9,856 nucleotides of DNA from Firmicutes bacterium UBA4874 (lineage in GTDB: Bacteria > Bacillota > Clostridia > Caldicoprobacterales > DTU083). Location of the stretch: the NCBI GenBank assembly GCA_002399435.1, contig DHDO01000066.1, positions 12,914 to 22,769 of the forward strand, given 5' to 3'. The position numbers and the translations under genes are program-made. Position 1 is the first letter of the stretch, and each line of letters starts with the position of its first letter. This document shows, piece by piece, positions 1 through 6,614 of the stretch. Below the pieces are notes generated by a model. That model searched no databases. It saw only the letters and a list, made by a program, of their open reading frames with translations, and was not told the DNA's origin.

Positions 1-60
1 GGAAAGAAAAGTGCAGGAAAGAAAAGTGCGGGAAAGCAAAGTGCGGGAAAGAAAGCATGT
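1..60 (+). repeat. 15-bp purine-rich tandem repeat at ABC gene start
   Basis: Three near-identical 15-bp units (1-15, 16-30, 31-45; consensus GGAAAGAAAAGTGCG) and a degenerate fourth (46-60) are visible, and the array may continue upstream of the window. Each unit contains a GGAAAG Shine-Dalgarno-like block followed by GTG about 7 nt after GGA. The GTGs at 11, 26 and 41 are all in the reading frame of the downstream ABC transporter. Translated in that frame, the units give the charged pentapeptides VQERK, VRESK and VRERK. The other two forward frames are open from the window edge to TAG at 66-68 and TAA at 73-75, so an upstream gene could end inside or just after this array. Confidence 0.85.
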
Positions 61-1834
61 TTCCATAGGAAATAACCGGCTCCTCCGGTTGCTGCGGTTT
101 ACAGGAAAGTGGTGGCCGATTTATGTGATTGGGATTCTGGGTACCTCCATGCAGAGTTTTGGAAGCAACCTGATTTTTGCACGATCCCTGAAAGGGTTGA
201 CCCAGGCCGGTTTAGCCCGGGATATGGGCTTGCTCCATCGGGAACTTTTCACCATGGGGATCCGGCTGCTGATTTTTATACTGGCCGTTCCGCTGTTTGC
301 CTGGTTTTTTCAAAGCTCGGTGGCAAGGACGACTGCCCATATCCGCAGCCGGCTGTTTCATCAGATTCAGCAGCTTTCCATGAAACAAATCGCAGAAAAC
401 CATAGCGGGGATCTGCTTTCCCGGATGACCAATGATGTCCAGACGGCAGAGAACGCGTACGGCTGGCAGCTTGCCCTGCCACTGATGGCTGTTCTGTCCG
501 GCATCGGCTCCATCGTGGTGATCTTTTCGATCCATCCGAAAATGGGCTGGATGGGGATCTTCATCGGAGCGGCCTGTGCCCTGCTGAATACCTTGTTTGC
601 CCGGCCGATCAAAAAGACAAGCGACAGGATACAGCGGCATTTGTCAGAATCCACCCAGGCTCTGACAGATATTCTTGCGGGCGATCGCCTGTCCAGGATA
701 TTCAACCTGAATCAGCGCTTGTTTGCTTATTATGCCTCTGCCAACCTCGGGGTGAGGGATACGGCAATGAAGCGGATTGTTTATCAATCCATGCTGAACG
801 GCATGAACGGTTTAATGAGCGCCATAGGCTTTGTAGGCGTTCTGATTGCCGGCAGCGTCCTGGCGTTGAACGGGGAAATCGCGTTCAGCGAGATTGTTCC
901 CATTGTGCAGATGATGAATGGGATTACCTGGATGTTTACTTCCATCGGGAATTTTGTTGCCCAACTCCAGGGATCCCTGGCAGGAGCGGATCGGATTTTT
1001 GAACTGCTGGATGCTTCCGTGGAGGAGACTCCGGAAAGAAAAGAAGGGACCCTTCCGGACAGGAAAGCATCAAAAGCACCGAAGGCACCTGCTGTTTCCT
1101 TTCGGAATGTATGCTTTTCCTATGAGACCGGCCAAAATGTACTGAATGGATTCGATGCGGATGTGGAGCAGAACAGGGTGACCGCTCTTGTCGGCATGAG
1201 CGGCAGCGGAAAAAGTACCCTCTTTCGACTTCTGCTGGGCTTTTATCCACTGGATCAGGGGGATATTTACCTGTTTGGGCGCCCCATCCGGGACTGTAGT
1301 CTGCAGGAAATCCGAAGCAGAATTGCTTATGTTCCCCAGGAAAGCTATCTGTTCAGCGGCACCATCCGGGAGAATATCGGATATGGAAGGATGGGAGCCT
1401 CCCCTGGGGAAATTGAAAAGGCGGCAAAGGCGGCTTACGCGGACGATTTTATCCGGGAGCTTCCGGACGGTTACGATACCCAGGTGGGAGAGAGGGGCGC
1501 CAGGCTGTCCGGCGGACAGCGCCAGAGGATTGCCATTGCCCGGGCCTTGCTGAAAAACGCACCGATTTTGCTGTTGGACGAAGCCACCGCCTCCCTGGAT
1601 ACGGAATCGGAGCATCAGGTACAAAAAGCCCTGGAGGTTCTGATGGAAGGGAGAACGGTGCTGATTGTGGCGCACAGGCTTTCCACCATCCAAAATGCAG
1701 ACAGGATTCTGGTGATGGAAAAAGGCAGGATCTGTGAACAAGGTACGCATTCCGATCTTCTGGACCTCAATCAGGTCTATGCGGGGCTGTACCGAATGCA
1801 GTATTCCCAGTTTTCCTCCTGCGCTGCCCTTTAG
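11..1834 (+). CDS. ABC transporter, fused permease and ATPase (half exporter)
   Basis: This is a half-size ABC exporter of the multidrug/lipid type, expected to act as a dimer in the cytoplasmic membrane; the substrate cannot be told. Counting from the GTG at 11 (607 residues), the membrane domain spans about 30-320. The ATPase domain follows, with Walker A GMSGSGKS (395-402), Q-loop VPQES (Q443), signature LSGGQ (499-503), Walker B ILLLDE with catalytic E524, D-loop SLD and switch H555. All ATPase residues are intact, so this subunit can form a canonical nucleotide site. The start is uncertain: GTGs at 11, 26 and 41 all sit in a 15-bp repeat with Shine-Dalgarno-like sequence, the frame is open to the window edge, and no ATG occurs before residue 47. 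Such genes often come in pairs; a partner could lie upstream. Family assignment is firm, start and substrate are not. Confidence 0.93.
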   Translation: MQERKVRESKVRERKHVSIGNNRLLRLLRFTGKWWPIYVIGILGTSMQSFGSNLIFARSLKGLTQAGLARDMGLLHRELFTMGIRLLIFILAVPLFAWFFQSSVARTTAHIRSRLFHQIQQLSMKQIAENHSGDLLSRMTNDVQTAENAYGWQLALPLMAVLSGIGSIVVIFSIHPKMGWMGIFIGAACALLNTLFARPIKKTSDRIQRHLSESTQALTDILAGDRLSRIFNLNQRLFAYYASANLGVRDTAMKRIVYQSMLNGMNGLMSAIGFVGVLIAGSVLALNGEIAFSEIVPIVQMMNGITWMFTSIGNFVAQLQGSLAGADRIFELLDASVEETPERKEGTLPDRKASKAPKAPAVSFRNVCFSYETGQNVLNGFDADVEQNRVTALVGMSGSGKSTLFRLLLGFYPLDQGDIYLFGRPIRDCSLQEIRSRIAYVPQESYLFSGTIRENIGYGRMGASPGEIEKAAKAAYADDFIRELPDGYDTQVGERGARLSGGQRQRIAIARALLKNAPILLLDEATASLDTESEHQVQKALEVLMEGRTVLIVAHRLSTIQNADRILVMEKGRICEQGTHSDLLDLNQVYAGLYRMQYSQFSSCAAL

Positions 1835-1840
1835 GAAAAA

Positions 1841-1869
1841 TTGATTTTCTCCCGAAATTTCTCTATAAT
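1841..1869 (+). promoter_or_regulatory. Sigma-A-type promoter for the acetyltransferase gene
   Basis: A -35 box TTGATT (1841-1846) and a perfect -10 box TATAAT (1864-1869) are separated by exactly 17 bp. Transcription should begin near 1876. This places the in-frame TTG at 1869 inside the promoter and so argues against it as the start codon of the following gene. The promoter starts only 6 bp after the ABC transporter stop, so the acetyltransferase and isomerase can be expressed separately from the transporter. Confidence 0.8.
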
Positions 1870-1928
1870 TGTATTTGTACTGCAGGCATAAAAATCAATT
1901 GTTTGTGAGGAGAATGGAGGCAGAAAAT

Positions 1929-3089
1929 ATGGAAGGACCCAGAGCAACCAAGCCGGAGGAAGTTCAGCCGGTCATCGATTTGGTCAATTTGGTATTTCGG
2001 ACCGGAAATCATTGGAAACCGACAATGGAGATCGAATTTCCTCTGCTTTTGTGCGAGGAAAACCGGGATAATATGAGGATCATTACCGAAAACGGGCAGC
2101 CCGTCTCGGATATCAATTATTATCCGTCTTCCATCGCTGTGGAGGGAAGCGTCATCCGCGCAGCTTCCGTCGGTGCTGTATGCACACATCCCGACTATCG
2201 GGGCAGACAGTTTGCCACGATGATTCTGGACGACGTGGAAGATAAGATGCGCAGGGAAGGCGTGGAAGTCATGCTGGTTTCCGGAGGCCGGGGCTTGTAT
2301 CGTCGCCGGCAGTGTGTACGGGTCGGCGGGTTTGACAGGGCAGTGCTGAAGCCCATGGAAAAGAGTCCGGACCCGGCGGGCCTTTCCCTGGTGGAAATGG
2401 ACCGGCCGAATCTCAGAGAGGCTGCTCATCTCTATCATCGGGAGGCAGTCCGCTTTCGCCGTACCTATCATGAGTTTACCCAGCTTCATCAGGGCGTTAT
2501 GACTCCATGGGGCAATCGGACTTTCAAATCTTATCTGGTTCGGATTGGCGGGGAAGCCGCAGCGTATTTCGTCGTGCGATTCTTCCGGGATTCCGATCGG
2601 GCAGAAATCAGGGAATATGCAGGAGACCGAATGGCAGTGATCCAGGGAATCCGCCGTTTGATTCAGGACAAAAATCTTTGCGAATGCGCCCTGGTCTGCG
2701 GAAAAAGTGATGGAATCCGGATCCTGCTTCAGGAAGAGGGGATACCGCTGCAGCATCAGGACCAGCAGGGAACCGTGAAGATACTCGATTTTCCTTCCCT
2801 GATGAACAGCCTGCGGCCTTATATGAGGCAGTATCTGCCGGATGAAACGGTGAATGCCCTGGAGTTCACGGAAAAAGATGGAACGTTTTCGATTCATTGC
2901 GGGGGGCAAACTGTGACGGCGAATGGTATGGACGATCTGGGGCAGCTCCTGTTCGGTCAAAGAGAGCAGGATTCTCCGGAGGCTGTTTCTTTCAGGAAGG
3001 AACTGGATGGCAATCCAGAATTGAAGAAAATGTTGGACGCCATCTTTCCCATTCCGTTCCCCTGGACGGATAATATGAACTTCATCTAA
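1929..3089 (+). CDS. GNAT-family N-acetyltransferase, Eis-like
   Basis: Predicted cytoplasmic acetyl-CoA-dependent N-acetyltransferase of 386 residues; acceptor unknown. Residues about 1-140 form the first GNAT fold, with the acetyl-CoA motif region around VGAVCTHPDYRGRQFA (81-96). Residues about 155-275 look like a second, divergent GNAT unit, and about 283-345 resemble the sterol-carrier-like C-terminal domain of Eis proteins. That three-part order and the length near 400 residues are typical of the Eis family. The start ATG at 1929 was chosen because GGAGG (1916-1920) lies 8 nt upstream; the in-frame ATG at 1914 has its GAGGAG too close, and the TTG at 1869 lies in the promoter. One oddity is Q94 where the Q/R-x-x-G-x-G/A motif normally has glycine. 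The downstream isomerase begins 30 bp later, suggesting co-transcription. Some Eis proteins acetylate aminoglycosides, but nothing here shows that substrate. Confidence 0.82.
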   Translation: MEGPRATKPEEVQPVIDLVNLVFRTGNHWKPTMEIEFPLLLCEENRDNMRIITENGQPVSDINYYPSSIAVEGSVIRAASVGAVCTHPDYRGRQFATMILDDVEDKMRREGVEVMLVSGGRGLYRRRQCVRVGGFDRAVLKPMEKSPDPAGLSLVEMDRPNLREAAHLYHREAVRFRRTYHEFTQLHQGVMTPWGNRTFKSYLVRIGGEAAAYFVVRFFRDSDRAEIREYAGDRMAVIQGIRRLIQDKNLCECALVCGKSDGIRILLQEEGIPLQHQDQQGTVKILDFPSLMNSLRPYMRQYLPDETVNALEFTEKDGTFSIHCGGQTVTANGMDDLGQLLFGQREQDSPEAVSFRKELDGNPELKKMLDAIFPIPFPWTDNMNFI

Positions 3090-3119
3090 AGCGTAAATTT
3101 GCGGAAAGGAAAGAGAAGA

Positions 3120-3947
3120 ATGTATCAACTGGACATCGGTGCCATTGTTTCATTGGAAAGTTTATTGAAAGACGGAACGGGAGGGCTGGAGGCCCTTGGC
3201 CTGCATTCCTGCCAGGTGAATGCCTGGAATACCGACATTCTGACGGAAGAAAACGCTTCTGCTCTGAAGGGGATTCTTGGGGATTCCGTTACGGTCTCCA
3301 GTTTATGGGTTGGCTGGCCCGGCCCAAAGGTATGGGATTTCGTGGACGGTCCTGCGACGCTGGGGCTGGTTCCGCGGGAATTCCGGTATGTGCGGATGGA
3401 AGCCCTGAAAAGAGGAGCAAGGTTTGCAAAGCTGCTGGGGATCACAGATATTACCACCCATGTGGGGTTCCTTCCGGAGAATCCCTCCACGACCGAATAC
3501 CGGGAAGTTGTGATTGCCATCCGGGACGTTGCGTCCTGCTGCAAATCCCTGGGCCTGTACTTTAATTTTGAAACAGGGCAGGAAACTCCTGTTACCCTGG
3601 TGCGCACCATTGAGGATATCGGCCTGGACAATCTGGGAATCAATCTGGATCCTGCCAATCTGCTGCTTTACGGAAAGGGCAATCCGGTGGATGCGGTGGA
3701 TGTATATGGGGATCGGATCCGTGGAGTGCATGTCAAGGACGGAAGGTATCCGACAGATGGAAGGCATCTGGGTCAGGAAACCCCGGTGGGGGAAGGCAGC
3801 GTGAATTTCCCGCGCCTTTTGGATCGGTTGATTGCCCATGGCTATCAGGGGGCCCTTACCATTGAAAGGGAGATCTCCGGACCAAAGCAGAAGGAGGATA
3901 TCCAAAAAGCGAAAGCCATTCTGGAGGATATCCTCAAAAAGTATTGA
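3120..3947 (+). CDS. Sugar phosphate isomerase/epimerase (xylose isomerase-like TIM barrel)
   Basis: A 275-residue single-domain protein of the AP-endonuclease-2/xylose-isomerase-like TIM-barrel superfamily, which usually isomerises or epimerises sugars or inositols with a divalent metal. The expected metal and active-site residues are at the ends of successive strands: H114 (ITTHVGF), E151 (FNFETGQE), D177 (INLDPANL), H204 (GVHVKDG) and E249 (LTIEREI). The GQETPVGEG stretch (218-226) before the last strands is typical of the family. The start is ATG 3120, with GGAAAGGA (3103-3110) 9 nt upstream; the TTG at 3099 has no ribosome-binding site. It follows the acetyltransferase by 30 bp and probably shares its promoter. 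The stop codon TGA (3945-3947) falls inside the first unit of a 12-bp tandem repeat. The true substrate cannot be read from sequence. Confidence 0.88.
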   Translation: MYQLDIGAIVSLESLLKDGTGGLEALGLHSCQVNAWNTDILTEENASALKGILGDSVTVSSLWVGWPGPKVWDFVDGPATLGLVPREFRYVRMEALKRGARFAKLLGITDITTHVGFLPENPSTTEYREVVIAIRDVASCCKSLGLYFNFETGQETPVTLVRTIEDIGLDNLGINLDPANLLLYGKGNPVDAVDVYGDRIRGVHVKDGRYPTDGRHLGQETPVGEGSVNFPRLLDRLIAHGYQGALTIEREISGPKQKEDIQKAKAILEDILKKY

Positions 3948-4023
3948 AGGAAGTATTGAAGGAATTATTGAAAAAAGGATTAAGGAATTATTGAAGGAAT
4001 TATTAAAGGAAGTATTGAAGGAA
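3941..4023 (+). repeat. 12-bp tandem repeat overlapping the isomerase stop codon
   Basis: Seven consecutive units follow the consensus [G/T]TATTGAAGGAA: 3941-3952, 3953-3964, 3965-3976, an 11-bp degenerate unit 3977-3987, 3988-3999, 4000-4011 and 4012-4023. The first, second and last are identical. The isomerase stop lies in unit 1, and the same frame meets TGA again in the next units. One of the other two forward frames stays open through the whole array to TGA at 4051-4053, reading as isoleucine/leucine-, lysine- and glutamate-rich tetrapeptides. The array is therefore either untranslated 3' sequence or a decayed or alternative C-terminal tail. Confidence 0.9.
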
Positions 4024-4029
4024 GATTCC

Positions 4030-4051
4030 GGGACGGAATTGTCCCTATTTT
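4030..4051 (+). terminator. Weak candidate terminator after the isomerase
   Basis: GGGAC (4030-4034), a six-base loop and GTCCC (4041-4045) form a 5-bp stem followed by TATTTT. The stem is short and the U tract is interrupted, so this may be only partly effective. It is the only terminator-like structure between the isomerase and the small ORF at 4110. Confidence 0.35.
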
Positions 4052-4067
4052 GAATATCCTGTCTAAC

Positions 4068-4108
4068 ACAGCACCTCCCTGCATACCATTTATGTAAGGG
4101 GGTGTTGT
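4068..4108 (+). promoter_or_regulatory. Hairpin sequestering the ribosome-binding site of the 31-residue ORF
   Basis: The arms 4068-4085 and 4091-4108 pair around a 5-nt loop (4086-4090), giving 17 base pairs including three G-U pairs, with one C-A mismatch (4079/4097). The 5' arm contains CACCTCC and the 3' arm contains AAGGGGGTG, the Shine-Dalgarno sequence (4096-4104) of the ATG at 4110. The helix ends 1 nt before that start codon, so folded RNA should block ribosome binding. No T run follows, so it is not an intrinsic terminator. It could respond to temperature, a trans-acting RNA, a protein or upstream RNA processing; the sequence does not say which. Confidence 0.7.
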
Positions 4109-4109
4109 T

Positions 4110-4205
4110 ATGAAAGTCGTCTTCCTTCGAAGAAAAGGCCTGAAATGGGGCATTGTCCTGGTGGTGTTCATTGTACTCCTTATTGTGATCCTGCGGTTGC
4201 TGTAG
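4110..4205 (+). CDS. Small single-helix membrane peptide, 31 residues, unknown function
   Basis: The ATG at 4110 has an almost ideal Shine-Dalgarno, AAGGGGGTG (4096-4104), with AAGGGGG ending 7 nt before the start. The peptide begins MKVVFLRRKGLKWG, continues with 14 strongly hydrophobic residues (15-28) and ends RLL at TAG 4203-4205. The basic N-terminus and single helix predict insertion in the cytoplasmic membrane with the N-terminus inside. Its ribosome-binding site is buried in a long hairpin, and a terminator follows at 4311-4345, so it may form its own small transcript. I do not recognise the family. Possibilities are a type I toxin-like peptide, a small sporulation or membrane-regulator peptide, or the leftover signal anchor of a lost secreted enzyme; clostridial polysaccharide deacetylases often start in a similar way. 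I saw no clear antisense promoter. Confidence 0.6.
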   Translation: MKVVFLRRKGLKWGIVLVVFIVLLIVILRLL

Positions 4206-4310
4206 GCACCCGGCGGAACCTGGATTCCATAATTTTTACTTTCCGATCTGTTTTTTCCACACAGTTTCCTGGGTATCGGGGCGGATTCCTTTCTTGTCCC
4301 GAAACCGTCC
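4206..4310. other. Noncoding stretch downstream of the small ORF
   Basis: I find no convincing gene here. It contains a pyrimidine-rich section and TTGTCCC (4294-4300), which can pair with GGGACAA (4317-4323) as an alternative to the terminator stem at 4311-4332. No minus-strand promoter with good -35 and -10 boxes was found by eye. Confidence 0.4.
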
Positions 4311-4345
4311 AATATGGGGACAACCTCATATTGTTTTCCCTTTTT
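4311..4345 (+). terminator. Intrinsic terminator after the small ORF
   Basis: AATATGGGG (4311-4319) pairs with CCTCATATT (4324-4332) across the 4-nt loop ACAA, giving 9 base pairs with one G-U. A U-rich tail GTTTTCCCTTTTT (4333-4345) follows. The tail is broken by CCC, which makes it less than ideal, but orientation and position fit the end of the transcript carrying the 31-residue ORF. Confidence 0.55.
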
Positions 4346-4356
4346 GATGTGAAATA

Positions 4357-4365
4357 TGTTACAAT
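4357..4365 (+). promoter_or_regulatory. Extended -10 promoter for the EF-G-like gene
   Basis: TGTTACAAT (4357-4365) matches an extended -10 element (TG-n-TACAAT). The -35 position (about 4337-4342, TCCCTT) is poor, which extended -10 promoters can tolerate. Predicted initiation near 4372 would leave a leader of about 95 nt before the ATG at 4468. I see no further ORF and no recognised riboswitch in that leader; GGTAT (4374-4378) can pair weakly with ATACC farther on. Confidence 0.4.
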
Positions 4366-4467
4366 AAAGAAGGGGTATCGCAGTTTTTATCGAATTAATA
4401 CCTTGATATCTCTTGATCATCTTTACCACAAAATTTCGCAAGCTAAAAAAGAAATGGGGGAATGTTG

Positions 4468-6552
4468 ATGAAGAACTATACAACCGACAGGATACGAAAT
4501 ATCGGTATGATCGGCCACGGTGGGGAAGGGAAGACTACTCTGACAGAAGCCATGTTGTTTGATGCCGGTGCAACCGATCGTCTCGGCAAAGTGGAAGACG
4601 GCACCACCATTTCGGATTATGATCCGGAGGAAATCAAAAGGAAGATCTCCATCACTTCCGCACTGGCTCCCCTGGAATGGAGGAACCAAAAGATCAATGT
4701 AATTGATATTCCCGGATATTTTGACTTCGTCGGGGAGATGGCAGGCAGCCTCAGAGTGGTGGACAGCGCCTGTATCGTGGTGGGAGCGGTATCCGGTGTG
4801 AGTATTGGCACCGGGAAGGCCTGGGATACGTGCAAGGCACATCATATTCCCAGATTGATTTTTATCAACCAACTGGACCGTGAGCATGCCGACTTTACAA
4901 AGACCATCAATCAGCTGAAGGAGCGCTATGGAACTGCGATTGCCCCCTTTCAGGTACCGTTGACGGAAGATGGACAGTTTACCGGTTTTGTGGATGTCAT
5001 TGCGATGAAAGCCTGGCAGTTTAAAGGAAAGGATCTGGTGGAAGCTCCCGTTCCGGAAAACATGAACGAAGTGATTGAGCCGATCCGTACCATGCTGGTG
5101 GAGGCGGCTGCTGAGACCAGTGAGGAGCTCATGGAGAAATATTTCTCCGGTGAGGAGTTGACCGGGGAGGAGATCCGATCTGCCCTGCGCAGCGGTGTGG
5201 TCTGCGGGGATATCGTACCTGTGGTCTGCGGATCTGCGATCAACAATCAGGGTGTGGAGACATTGATGGATACCATCGTCGATTACCTCCCTGCGCCCGG
5301 CGAATGTGGGAATTTCAAGGGAGAGGATCCCCGGACCCGGGAGCCGGCGGAACGCAGCTGCAGCATTTCGGAGCCTTGCTCCGCCCTGGTATTCAAGACG
5401 GTGGTGGATCCCTTTGTCGGGAAACTGTCCCTGTTCAAGGTATTGTCCGGTGAAATGAAAACCGGGATAACCCTTTACAACCCCAACAAGGATAAATCGG
5501 AGAAGATCAACAACATTTACTTTTTGCGCGGCAAAAAGCAGTCTTCCACGGACAGGGTAACCGCCGGCGATATTGCTGCGGTTGCAAAGCTTCAGGATAC
5601 GGTAACAGGCAATACGCTCTGCGATGTGTCCAGTCCGATCCTCTATCCCGGGATTGACTTCCCGGCCCCTGCCATATCCCTTGCGGTGGAGGCCCGGGAT
5701 GAGGGAGACGAGGATAAGGTGTTTGCCGGCCTGCACCGTCTTACCGAAGAGGATCCGACCTTTACCGTTGAGAAAAACAAGGAAACCGGGGAGATGCTGA
5801 TTTCAGGCGTCGGTGAAATGCATCTGGATGTCATCGCCAGGAAGCTTCAGAATAAATTCGGGGTTTCTGCGGTTTACCGGGAACCAAGGATTCCATACCG
5901 CGAGACCATTCGCAAGCCGTTGAAGGCAGAAGGAAAATACAAGAAGCAAAGCGGCGGTCATGGACAATATGGCCATGTCTGGATAGAATTTGAGCCAATT
6001 CAGGATTCAGATCAGGAGTTTGAGTTTGTGGATAGGATTGTCGGCGGCGTTGTGCCAAGGCAATACATTCCGGCGGTGGAGAAAGGCCTGAAGGAATGCC
6101 TGCCAAACGGTGTTCTCGCCGGGTATCCCATGGTCGGACTCCGGGCCACCCTGTATGACGGATCCTATCACAGTGTGGACTCCTCCGAGATGGCTTTCAA
6201 GGTAGCCGCGTCCCTGGCCTACAAAAAGCTGGAGCAGAGCGATCCGGTTCTCCTTGAGCCGATTATGAAGGCAGAGGTGGTGGTTCCTGACGAGTACATG
6301 GGAGACATTATCGGGGATCTGAACAAACGCCGCGGCAGAATTCTCGGGATGAACCCTGCCGGCAATGGACTGCAGCAAATCGTCGCGGAGGTTCCCCAGG
6401 CGGAAATGATCCGGTACGCCACAGATCTGCGTTCCATGACGCAGGCCAGGGGCAGCTTTCAGATTACGTTTGAGCGATATGAGGAAGTGCCGGCCAACAT
6501 CAGTGCCAGGGTAGTGGAACAGGCAAAATCCGCTGTGGAGCAGGCACAGTAA
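4468..6552 (+). CDS. EF-G-like translation factor GTPase (paralogue of elongation factor G)
   Basis: A full-length, five-domain EF-G homologue of 694 residues, expected to bind GTP and act on the ribosome. The G domain (about 1-280) has P-loop GHGGEGKT (16-23), G3 DIPGY (80-84), G4 NQLD (134-137) and G5 GSA (255-257). Domain II starts near 304, III near 402, IV near 482 (GGHGQYGHV, 496-504; DGSYHSVDSSEMAF, 564-577) and V near 595. Position 84 is Tyr where EF-G and EF-Tu carry the catalytic His of DxPGH, and G4 has Gln for Lys. I recall DxPGY as characteristic of an EF-G-like clade in Firmicutes rather than the main fusA, and no ribosomal operon genes flank it. The start ATG 4468 lies 7 nt after GGGGG (4456-4460); the ATG at 4462 is too close. 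A monocistronic unit is likely, since a strong terminator follows. Role in elongation, recycling or stress is unknown. Confidence 0.92.
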   Translation: MKNYTTDRIRNIGMIGHGGEGKTTLTEAMLFDAGATDRLGKVEDGTTISDYDPEEIKRKISITSALAPLEWRNQKINVIDIPGYFDFVGEMAGSLRVVDSACIVVGAVSGVSIGTGKAWDTCKAHHIPRLIFINQLDREHADFTKTINQLKERYGTAIAPFQVPLTEDGQFTGFVDVIAMKAWQFKGKDLVEAPVPENMNEVIEPIRTMLVEAAAETSEELMEKYFSGEELTGEEIRSALRSGVVCGDIVPVVCGSAINNQGVETLMDTIVDYLPAPGECGNFKGEDPRTREPAERSCSISEPCSALVFKTVVDPFVGKLSLFKVLSGEMKTGITLYNPNKDKSEKINNIYFLRGKKQSSTDRVTAGDIAAVAKLQDTVTGNTLCDVSSPILYPGIDFPAPAISLAVEARDEGDEDKVFAGLHRLTEEDPTFTVEKNKETGEMLISGVGEMHLDVIARKLQNKFGVSAVYREPRIPYRETIRKPLKAEGKYKKQSGGHGQYGHVWIEFEPIQDSDQEFEFVDRIVGGVVPRQYIPAVEKGLKECLPNGVLAGYPMVGLRATLYDGSYHSVDSSEMAFKVAASLAYKKLEQSDPVLLEPIMKAEVVVPDEYMGDIIGDLNKRRGRILGMNPAGNGLQQIVAEVPQAEMIRYATDLRSMTQARGSFQITFERYEEVPANISARVVEQAKSAVEQAQ

Positions 6553-6573
6553 ATATACGAATCCAGTTTCAAC

Positions 6574-6602
6574 GGAGAGCCGGAGGACCGGCTCTCCTTT
6601 TT
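6574..6602 (+). terminator. Strong intrinsic terminator after the EF-G-like gene
   Basis: A perfect 10-bp GC-rich stem, GGAGAGCCGG (6574-6583) with CCGGCTCTCC (6588-6597), closes a 4-nt loop AGGA and is followed by five T (6598-6602). It starts 21 bp after the stop codon and should separate the EF-G-like gene from the kinase. Confidence 0.93.
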
Positions 6603-6614
6603 GAATACAGTGGA

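Noticed and set aside
1834..1860. Terminator directly after the ABC transporter
   Set aside because: The A-rich and T-rich blocks pair imperfectly and the stretch is occupied by the -35 region of the next promoter.
1863..3128. A 421-codon open frame on the minus strand across the acetyltransferase gene
   Set aside because: It mirrors the real gene almost end to end, its translation looks like no known protein (His/Pro/Ile-rich), and the + strand frame has a promoter, ribosome-binding site and family motifs.
3991..4018. TTGAAG and TATTGA in the 12-bp repeat as an array of promoters
   Set aside because: The spacing of 16 bp recurs only because of the repeat, and the -10-like hexamer matches consensus poorly.
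3941..4023. CRISPR-like array
   Set aside because: Units are 12 bp and directly adjacent without spacers, so this is a simple tandem repeat.
4072..4094. Sporulation sigma-E-like -10 (CATACCAT) ahead of the small ORF
   Set aside because: One mismatch to the usual pattern and no -35 at the right distance; the bases are better explained as part of the hairpin arm.
4110..4310. Antisense RNA promoter that would complete a type I toxin-antitoxin pair
   Set aside because: No minus-strand -35/-10 pair with acceptable spacing could be found by eye, so the antitoxin is not claimed.
4145..4468. A 107-codon + strand frame covering the region between the small ORF and the EF-G-like gene
   Set aside because: It has no good ribosome-binding site, overlaps the 31-residue ORF in another frame, and runs through the terminator and promoter at 4311-4365.
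4423..5736. A 437-codon minus-strand open frame over the EF-G-like gene
   Set aside because: It is antisense to a clearly conserved GTPase domain, is compositionally odd and lacks recognisable motifs; it is a codon-bias shadow.
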